From: Bacteroidota bacterium
GTDB taxonomy: Bacteria; Bacteroidota; Bacteroidia; AKYH767-A; OLB10
Length of the DNA stretch: 64,000 nt
Assembly: GCA_016709725.1 (NCBI GenBank)
Contig: JADJMG010000008.1
Span: 186,001 to 250,000, forward strand
Direction: 5' to 3'
Position numbers and translations under genes: made by a program
The notes under the pieces: generated by a model
What the model was told of the DNA's origin: nothing
What the model saw: the letters and a program-made list of their open reading frames with translations, nothing else
The model's database searches: none
Shown: in pieces, positions 57,285-64,000 of the stretch
Numbering within the stretch: the stretch's first letter is position 1
How the letters are laid out: every line of letters starts with the position of its first letter

Positions 57285-59043
57285 ATGAAAACCCACCTTT
57301 CAAAATTTATTTTAATTGCTCTAATTTTTATTGGATCATGCAGTAAAGACGAGAACAACGACTCGCCGAGTGCAATTCCAATGCCACTACCATCAGTGTG
57401 ATGGGACAAATTATAAATGAAAGTGGGCAGCCGCTTTCCAATGTACAAGTATCGCTTGGAAACAAAACCAGCACCACCAATACGCATGGGATCTATTCCT
57501 TAACTGGAGTATCGGTTTCAAAAACTAGAGCGGTATTACGTACTACATTGGCTGGATATTGGGATTGCTCTAAAGGCTTTGTTCCGAGTAAAAATGTGCT
57601 TAACTATTGCAGTTTAACCATGCCAACAAAAAGTCTTACAAATAATGTGAATGGAGCGGCTGGAGGTACAATTAACAGCAATGGGGCAAGCATTATTTTT
57701 CCAGCGAATGCATTTGTGAATCTGGCAGGCACTGCTTTCGTAGGAAATGTAAAAGTTGCGGTCAAACATTTACCCACCAAGGATCCTAATTTTGCATCGT
57801 TAATTCCTGGTGGAGATTTATTGGCATTTAATAGTGCCGGACAAGAAAGAATATTAATTAGCTTTGGAATGATCGGTGTAGAGCTTTTTGATAATAGCGG
57901 TAATGAAATCCAACTTGCTCCTGGAAAAAAAGCAACCATCCAACTTCCTATTGCGACGAATCAACAAGCATCGGCTTCGACGACTATCCCGATGTGGTAC
58001 TTTGATGAAAGCACCCAACTTTGGAAAGAAGAAGGTATTGGTACTCGGGTAGGAAATAATTATGTGGGCGAGGTAAGTCACTTCACCTGGTGGAATTATG
58101 ACACACCTGAACCGGCAGTGCGCATTAAAGGGAAAGTACTAGATTGCAATGGCATTCCTTTTCCAAATGCAAGAATATACTCCACAACAGGTGGCTATAT
58201 ACAATCCGACATCAATGGAGATTACACTGCTTGGGTCTGGCCTGGAATTCCTCATAGCGTTTATGCAACGTTCCAAGGTTACGGGATTTCACAAATAGAA
58301 ACCTGCCCCCCTTTAGCCGCAGGTCAAGTTTTTACGTATCCTGATTTTGGTGATTCCTTGTCTTCCAAATGGCCAGATCAATAATAGAATATTGTAAATT
58401 GATGATTCATTACCAGTTATCAATAACCTAATTCTATACAATTGGGCTGGACAATATTTCTTCAATTCCAATGCTGGACCTGTAAATATGACGTTACCGT
58501 GCGGTTAGTATTTTATTGAAGCACACACCATAGGAGCTTCCTATTAAGATTCCATTTATTTGATTGTGCCACACACACTTATAGTACAATTCAATTGTGT
58601 AATCCAACACCATCTAATCCCACAAATCATTGGATTCTCTATTCAATTTAGCACAATTCTAATTGAATATTACCGATTCTATTGCAGTGCCAGTTTTAGT
58701 AAATCCAAGTTTACCCATTATTCATGTCAATGATCTAGCATCGTTAACACATAATCCGGCACTTGGCATTTATATGGGCGGAGTACCCTATGCCCCAGGT
58801 GTATATTCTGACACTTCTGCTTATAATATAGAAATTATGTTTAGGTCGAATAATATTTTATATGTTGCACAACCCAATCCAACTTGGGGCTCCTTGTTTT
58901 ATATACAAATGTTACAAACCGGACTACCCAACGACACAGTTGAGTTTAACATGACAGGTAATGTAACTATTCAAAATCTAACCACCGGATTATTCTACAA
59001 TGATTCAATAAGTTCCTTTCACGGAAAATTTATTCGACCGTAG
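57285..59043 (+). CDS. Lipoprotein paralogue with CarboxypepD_reg-like domain, several frameshifts
   Basis: ATG 57285 starts M-K-T-H-L-S-K-F-I-L-I-A-L with lipobox F-I-G-S-C-S-K-D. After a joint near 57375 it follows the same plan as 55177-56945: G-Q-I-I-N-E-S-G-Q-P-L-S-N-V-Q-V, L-G-N-K-T-S-T-T-N-T-H-G, W-Y-F-D-E-S-T-Q-L-W-K-E-E-G, G-E-V-S-H-F-T-W-W-N. Beyond the stop at 58384 another frame continues V-I-P-C-L-P-N-G-Q-I-N-N and I-L-Y-N-W-A-G-Q-Y-F-F-N. Further joints lead to N-I-T-D-S-I-A-V-P-V-L-V and the end G-K-F-I-R-P. The total is about 580 residues, close to its paralogue. Confidence 0.65.
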
Positions 59044-59063
59044 AAAAATTAAATAAGAATAAG

Positions 59064-59095
59064 AAAAGCGTTCATCTAAATAGATGAACGCTTTT
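59064..59095. terminator. Strong bidirectional terminator
   Basis: Perfect 14-bp arms aaaagcgttcatct (59064-59077) and agatgaacgctttt (59082-59095) with a 4-base loop, followed by more T. It lies between the convergent lipoprotein and helicase genes. Confidence 0.9.
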
Positions 59096-59126
59096 TTCAT
59101 GACCGTCTTAAACGAAATCATTTTCT

Positions 59127-60913
59127 TTACCTATACAATTCCATTAATTCTAGTTTACTAATCCGAGACTCAATTGCCCCTTTCGTTCTTCCAAAATGCT
59201 TTGCCATGTCCTTTACTGTAATTCCTTCGCAATACATTTTTGTGAGTTCTTCGTCTAATAAGAGAGTCCACGGACGGTAGGCTGATTTATGTTTTTCTCT
59301 TACCACTTCCACTGAATAGGCACGCTCCAACGACTCTATTTTCTTTTTAAAACGATAATCGTGAATATATTTCTCGACTTCAATTTCTTCCTTCGCTTCC
59401 ACTACCTTCATCACATGAATATGTGGAGACACTGGAAATTCTGCAGGAAGCAACGCTTCTGGAATATGCAAACTGTTTCTTGTTCGAGTAATGGCAACAT
59501 ACAACAAATTAACTTCTTCGTTTAATCGACTGAGGTAAGCCACATCTTTCTTTTCCTCCTCTTTCAGCTTTTTTAATTTCTCTTCATTGATGAAATCATT
59601 GACCAGCTGAATGGAATCATACTCCATTCCTTGCATCGATGTACGGTTGAGAAAACCATCTCTGCCTTCTCCTTGTCATCATTGTCTACATGCTGACTTT
59701 TGATGTTGTTGATGATTCCAGGAATTTCATTTCCATACTCACGAACAATTTCTACCATCATTCCCAATTGCATATCATCGGTTTTCTTGATGTAATCTTC
59801 TAGATCTTCCATGTCCTTCATCGATTTGATTAAATTGTCCTTGATGGATCGATGGTTGCCATTGTACAATTTTAAAATATCATAAAGTGAGGCTCCTTCA
59901 TCAGCATAAGTATAGGAATTAATATTTCCTTCGAAATAAATACGCTTCGTATTCTTATTTTCTGAAACATATTCGATTGCCTTTAAAAGTAATCCCAAAT
60001 TGGTTCGAGCGATGACCGCTTTACTATTTATTTTTTTGCTAGTTCCTTTTCCTATGATGGGAATTTCTTGATGTGGATGCAAATGACTTTTGTACTTCAA
60101 TATTCCTACGGCCAATCCCGCAATATCTTGACTAAATCGAAAACTTGTTGAGAGATGAAATGTTTTGAAATCGGCCTTTTCCAATGAATTTACAGCATTA
60201 CGCCATCCATAAATTTGCTGGTTTGTATCGCCTACAATCACTTTTGTTGCTTTCTGATTGAGGAAGATATCAAGCATTGCCGGAGACGAATCTTGCCCTT
60301 CATCAAATAATATATATTCGTACTTCAAGTTGGGCTTAGCAAGTTGAAATTTCTTTAAATAGAAATCATGCGTAATTTCAATTTCGCCTTTATCCATCCT
60401 GCTTAACAACAATCTGGATTGTCTTACGATATAATCATAAAAAGAATGTACAAATGCTCTCGCTTTTTTATCGCTGATGGTATCTAAATAATTTAATTCT
60501 TGAATTTTCTCTTTATCGCTGTTGCAGAAAAAGGCAATGAACTTCAGAATATGATTAGCAATTACAAATTCATTATGCTTTTCTCCATTTCCTTTTAGTC
60601 CCAACAACTCCGCAATTTCATGCGTTTTATAGCTAAAGGCTTTTACTCGATAATCACTGCCCATCACAATATGTTTATAGGCTAGTGAGTGCGCTGTTTC
60701 CACTTTTACATTGGTCAAACCTTGCTCGGAAAACTTTTTCATTGCTTCCAACTTCACCGACTTATTAAAAGCCAAGTACAGGATTTTTGCCGATTTAGGT
60801 CGGGACTTTGCATACTCTATAATCGTTGTTGTTTTCCCAGATCCTGCAACGGCATTAATCTTGATATTGCCCGATGAGTTTACAATTTCGATTTGCTCTT
60901 TCGTTAATTCCAT
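59127..60913 (-). CDS. UvrD-like SF1 DNA helicase, one frameshift
   Basis: The joined protein has about 594 residues. Walker A A-V-A-G-S-G-K-T-T-T lies near residue 20. The Walker B region reads I-L-F-D-E-G-Q-D-S-S (Gly where most UvrD proteins have Ala). Also present are V-G-D-T-N-Q-Q-I-Y-G-W-R and the C-terminal V-N-L-L-Y-V-A-I-T-R-T-R. The break is at about 59633-59640, where one G is missing between H-R-C-K and G-M-E-Y-D-S. The final 50 residues (T-V-K-D-M-A-K-H-F-G-R-T-K-G-A-I) look like a helix-turn-helix tail. It resembles the FBH1-like helicase group; repair or anti-recombination is inferred. Confidence 0.88.
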
Positions 60914-60962
60914 TTTATAAATTGTTTAAAGTTAAAATATTTTTTTCTAATAATGTAGACTG

Positions 60963-61937
60963 CTATAATTGATTTCTATTCAGAATGCTAATAATTAATT
61001 TCTTCACTGTTCCCATTTCTTCAGGTCGACTAGAAGCGACGAATAACGTTAAGGATGCCAAAGCATCGTTGCTTAAAATGGGTTGTTGAAATTTATTAAC
61101 CAACAAATTATTTCTTTCCAAGAAAAATAAAAAACAAGCTGCACCGATTCTCTTATTCCCATCTACAAATGAATGATTCTTAACAATAAGATATAAAAGC
61201 ATCGCAGCTTTTTCCTCTAACCCAATATAGAATTCTTTACCATTAAAACTTTGTTCAATCAAGCGAACTGAACTTTCAAAACTACTGTCCTTTGGCTTAG
61301 CAAATACTTTCGAATTTATTGATAACTGCATTTTATTTATCAAATGAAAATAATCTTTTAATTTAGGATACTTGATCTTTGCTTCAGTTCTACTCGACTG
61401 ATCTAACAATTCATTATCAAAATCCTCCAACAATGTTAGACCTTTAGCAAAAATTCGTAAAGATTTGCTATCAGAAACATTAACCTGTTCTTCAATTGCT
61501 CTACTTAATATTCTGATTCCAGTTTTCAAGTATTCTACTTGTTGCTGCTTTTCTAATAAGCGTCTTTCATTGATTGCATATCCTTGCACCAAATATTCCT
61601 TTAATCTATTGGTAGCCCATTGACGAAATCGTGTACCAATTCTAGAATTCACTCGATATCCAACAGATATTATCGCATCAAGATTATAATACTTTATCTT
61701 TCTCGATATCAACCGCTTGCCTTCCAATTGAACTACCGAGAAAAACTCGGTAGTTGACTTTTCCACTAACTCAAGATCCTTATAAATATTCAACAAATGC
61801 AATCCAATTGTATCGCTGTCCTTTTCAAATAATAAAGACATCATTTTCTGAGACATCCAAACTGAATCGTTTTTAAAACTAACAACAATTTCAATTTGTA
61901 AATTACTAGTTTGATAAATTTCAATTTGATTTTTCAT
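60963..61937 (-). CDS. RhuM-Fic fusion protein
   Basis: The protein has 324 residues. The N-terminal RhuM domain (about 1-125) shows V-W-M-S-Q-K-M-M-S-L-L-F, S-R-K-I-K-Y-Y-N-L-D-A-I-I-S-V-G-Y-R-V-N-S and F-R-Q-W-A-T-N-R-L-K-E-Y-L. The C-terminal Fic/Doc domain has H-S-F-V-D-G-N-K-R-I-G-A from His255, the Doc-type motif with Lys. Doc-type proteins modify targets by phosphate or nucleotide transfer and act in toxin-antitoxin systems. No antitoxin gene is adjacent; the RhuM part may supply DNA binding or control. It lies 49 bases downstream of nothing on its strand; the helicase gene starts 49 bases after it. Confidence 0.9.
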   Translation of the reverse strand: MKNQIEIYQTSNLQIEIVVSFKNDSVWMSQKMMSLLFEKDSDTIGLHLLNIYKDLELVEKSTTEFFSVVQLEGKRLISRKIKYYNLDAIISVGYRVNSRIGTRFRQWATNRLKEYLVQGYAINERRLLEKQQQVEYLKTGIRILSRAIEEQVNVSDSKSLRIFAKGLTLLEDFDNELLDQSSRTEAKIKYPKLKDYFHLINKMQLSINSKVFAKPKDSSFESSVRLIEQSFNGKEFYIGLEEKAAMLLYLIVKNHSFVDGNKRIGAACFLFFLERNNLLVNKFQQPILSNDALASLTLFVASSRPEEMGTVKKLIISILNRNQL

Positions 61938-62362
61938 TTACTCCCTTGAAGTAAAACCATCTACCCACAAAATCAACCAAAGGCACAATCTCTTCCTCCT
62001 AAATAATGAGGAAGAAGGAGAGGATACCCTACTTTGATTAATTAATCGAATTACAGATGATTCACTTTTTAAACTGTTTTGTTAAATTTTTATAAAAAAT
62101 ATTTTTATTATTTACTGACTTAATAAAAGGTGGTATATTCTTCTATCAAGGATGCAAATATAAATCAAAAATTACAAATTCAAAATATTACCATCTAAAA
62201 ATATTTAATAGTCCAAATAATAATAATTACATTTTTACCAAGTTTAGCACTAACATTGACTTGTACTGGATTTTATATTAAATAAATAAGGACGATTTAG
62301 TTCAACGGATACCTGTTAAATAAATTTTAGTTTTAAATTAAGATTCTAGTCCTATATTACTT

Positions 62363-62393
62363 GTTACTTTCTTTTACGTGAAAAGAAAGTAAC
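62363..62393. repeat. Perfect 13-bp-arm palindrome
   Basis: gttactttctttt (62363-62375) and aaaagaaagtaac (62381-62393) flank the loop acgtg. The sequence continues caaagaaagcacgcc. I recall similar ttactttcttt-loop-aaagaaagtaaccaaag elements as dispersed repeats in many bacterial genomes. Confidence 0.8.
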
Positions 62394-62589
62394 CAAAGAA
62401 AGCACGCCACCCAACACCAACCAATTTTTGCGGTTTCTGCTTTCTACTTTCTTTCGCAACCACTGAACAATCTTTTGTACTATCTCTTTACTTCAACGGT
62501 TCAGCAAAAATCGGTTCGCGCTGTTGCGTGGACGGCCTCCGCACGGTTTCGAACGACATTACTGTTTATTAAAATTTATAGCTCGAATT

Positions 62590-62631
62590 ATGCTTCCATT
62601 TATGCTTCCATTTATGCTTCCATTTATGCTT
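62590..62631 (+). repeat. 12-bp tandem repeat atgcttccattt x3.5
   Basis: Three exact units (62590-62601, 62602-62613, 62614-62625) and a six-base partial unit. The sequence is intergenic, with no spacer structure, so it is not a CRISPR. Confidence 0.9.
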
Positions 62632-62696
62632 AAATAATTGGACTAAATATTATGTATTACTGGTATAATTTCATTTTCTACACTCATAATAGACAT

Positions 62697-62735
62697 AAAA
62701 AAAACTCCGAATTAGCTTTAGCCAATTCGGAGTTT
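62697..62735 (-). terminator. Rho-independent terminator of the T9SS gene at 62759
   Basis: On the minus strand, perfect 12-bp arms aaactccgaatt/aattcggagttt (62724-62735 and 62702-62713) with a 10-base loop are followed by a run of eight T (62697-62704). It lies 24 bases after the stop codon. Confidence 0.9.
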
Positions 62736-62739
62736 AATT

Positions 62740-62757
62740 ATCCGTTTGCAAACGGAT
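62740..62757. repeat. 18-bp perfect palindrome between stop codon and terminator
   Basis: atccgtttgcaaacggat is a perfect palindrome that begins one base after the stop codon of the flanking gene. It could be a second hairpin protecting the mRNA end, or a protein-binding site. Confidence 0.8.
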
Positions 62758-62758
62758 A

Positions 62759-64000
62759 TTATTTTTCTTTTTCCATTGTGAAATAATCGTTCATCGGATC
62801 GAGTACAAAATCGACCCAACCGTTGCCGTGTTTGTCACATTCTTCTTTTGATGGGAAATCGGTATGTTCCAAAACAAGATCCGTTCCGGCGGGTACTCTT
62901 AAAAAGTAGACACCCGATAATCCAGGGTTTGCAATTTCTGCTTGAAAGGCACCTGCCTTTGCATCAAAGGAAGATGTAGAAACTATTCTTCCCGTTACAT
63001 CCATCAATTCCATGCGCACATCTTGCGACTTTTCTAAATTCATTTTCACTTGAACATTACTCTTTGATGGATTAGGAAAAGCTTCGAAGTCGGACTGTAA
63101 TGCTAACAAATCTTGAGAGCCAACGATTCCAGAAATATTAATATCATCTAAATAAATATTATTTCCATTTATATTTTTAAATTGAAACTTAAATTGAACA
63201 TTAGGTTTACCAGAAATTGTACCTGAAATTAAATTAACAGTTACTGATGCCCATTCATTGGCAGTTGGAATAAAACTATTTGTGGTATTGGGAGCGGTAG
63301 CCAAACCTGCTCCTTTCTTTCCAAAGCGCTGAGTCCATGTTTCACCGCAATTCGTGGAGTAAAACATATTCAACTCAGAACTATCGGAATTATTTTTAGA
63401 AGCGAATGCGTAACTAAATGTAAGTTGCGTTCCACTAACATTCGACAAATTAAATGAAGGAGTAATTACTTCATCGATGCTTCCAGAATTGTTACCACTG
63501 TGATTTAATAACCGCAATGATTTAATTCCTGTAGCGGCTGCCGTAGTGGAAAGTGTCCAAGCATTATTATTGTTTGGATTCTCTACTCTCCATCCACCAC
63601 TCGGAAAAGAAATAGTTTCGAAACCTTCCGCATAAGGAACACTATTTACTCCAGGATTTGGCGATACTTCTACAATATTGGTACGCGTAATAATATCCGT
63701 ACCCGCTCCATTGGAAACGGCAAGTGTAACATTATAAATTCCCGGAGTGGTGTACATAACGGTAGGGTTAGCCGAAGTATCGGTAGCTGGTGTTCCGCCT
63801 TGAAAGGTCCATACACGTGATGTCACTTCACCATTCCATGAAAGATCCTTAAAAGTTAAAGATGATCCGGCACATACACCTCGCTTCAGGTTATTAAAAT
63901 CGGCAGTAGGTACACAGGTTTGAATGGTTCTACCAATTTCTGTTCCGGTAGCTAACCAGTTACTAAGAGTAGATAAATTATCTCTTCCTCCAGTTGGCGA
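62759..64000 (-). CDS. Large secreted PKD/T9SS protein, 5' part outside the window
   Basis: The frame is open to the window edge, giving about 413 C-terminal residues. Upstream part: N-L-S-T-L-S-N-W-L-A-T-G, then a PKD domain (C-A-G-S-S-L-T-F-K-D-L-S-W-N-G, V-W-T-F-Q-G-G-T-P-A-T, Y-T-T-P-G-I-Y). A MAM/jelly-roll-like domain follows (E-G-F-E-T-I-S-F-P, F-S-Y-A-F-A-S-K-N-N-S-D, I-Y-L-D-D-I-N-I). The T9SS sorting domain is F-P-N-P-S-K to G-V-Y-F-L-R-V. It is unusual in ending with a further charged tail (D-F-P-S-K-E-E-C-D-K-H-G-N-G-W). The layout resembles M43-type secreted metalloproteases, but no catalytic part is visible here. Confidence 0.75.
   Translation of the reverse strand, partial: SPTGGRDNLSTLSNWLATGTEIGRTIQTCVPTADFNNLKRGVCAGSSLTFKDLSWNGEVTSRVWTFQGGTPATDTSANPTVMYTTPGIYNVTLAVSNGAGTDIITRTNIVEVSPNPGVNSVPYAEGFETISFPSGGWRVENPNNNNAWTLSTTAAATGIKSLRLLNHSGNNSGSIDEVITPSFNLSNVSGTQLTFSYAFASKNNSDSSELNMFYSTNCGETWTQRFGKKGAGLATAPNTTNSFIPTANEWASVTVNLISGTISGKPNVQFKFQFKNINGNNIYLDDINISGIVGSQDLLALQSDFEAFPNPSKSNVQVKMNLEKSQDVRMELMDVTGRIVSTSSFDAKAGAFQAEIANPGLSGVYFLRVPAGTDLVLEHTDFPSKEECDKHGNGWVDFVLDPMNDYFTMEKEK

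Larger units (their letters stand above)
61938..62758. other. Long intergenic region with palindromes and tandem repeat
   Basis: No gene is seen. Its first half is AT-rich. It contains a 13-bp-arm palindrome (62363-62393), a GC-richer stretch (62450-62570), a 12-bp tandem repeat (62590-62631) and the terminator and palindrome of the gene to the right. It looks like accumulated repeat elements between two minus-strand genes. Confidence 0.6.

Noticed and set aside
57086..57487. Minus-strand open frame between the lipoprotein paralogues
   Set aside because: It overlaps the signal peptide and first domain of the downstream lipoprotein and matches no family.
62590..62631. CRISPR-like repeat
   Set aside because: Units are 12 bases and directly adjacent with no spacers. 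It is a plain tandem repeat. No cas genes and no CRISPR array were found in the window.
1..64000. tRNA, rRNA or tmRNA genes
   Set aside because: No cloverleaf with a T-loop (GTTCRA) context, no rRNA signature and no tmRNA-like sequence was seen. A tRNA at the island edges was specifically looked for and not found.

Overview
The window comes from a member of the Bacteroidota. It has low GC, eight large secreted proteins with type IX secretion (T9SS, type A) C-terminal sorting domains, PKD/Ig-like adhesin repeats, the long form of IspG, and TAnnTTTG-type promoters. Family and genus cannot be fixed from this sequence.

Layout. 0-2.6 kb: the conserved YceD(DUF177)-rpmF-plsX-fabH block. 2.6-6.7 kb: two T9SS surface proteins. 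6.7-14.7 kb: AT-rich accessory genes, with an Abi_C abortive-infection protein, a three-gene operon ending in a RES-domain protein, a LexA/UmuD-like regulator and an HsdR_N-like nuclease. 15-22.5 kb: a T9SS operon including one very large RCC1/beta-helix protein broken into three pieces. 23-36.8 kb: a dense defence-like island with AbiV, AbiGi, a GNAT enzyme, a PIN-like protein, a second RES protein, a TIR protein, a HEPN-like protein, DUF2779, DUF2130, an IS1595 transposase and several unknown small genes. 37-43 kb: housekeeping genes (accB, accC, MarC, undecaprenol/diacylglycerol kinase) and small enzymes. 43-64 kb: T9SS proteins, a PolB-type exonuclease, a serine hydrolase, lipB, ispG, lipoproteins, a UvrD-like helicase, a RhuM-Fic protein and the 3' end of another T9SS protein.

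Two points matter most. First, fabH (ends 2561) and accB (starts 39085) are usually neighbours in this phylum. Here about 36 kb of surface-protein and defence genes lies between them, so the fatty-acid locus appears to host an island. Second, many genes, including essential accC (two sites), are split by one-base changes, mostly in homopolymer runs, plus a few in-frame stops. This is the signature of consensus errors in a long-read or metagenome assembly, and it hides several genes (TIR, PIN-like, both RES genes, GNAT, DUF2130, a small membrane protein) that only appear after joining frames by eye. Those reconstructions are given below with the suspected error positions.

The defence interpretation rests on family recognition from motifs. 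No database search was possible.
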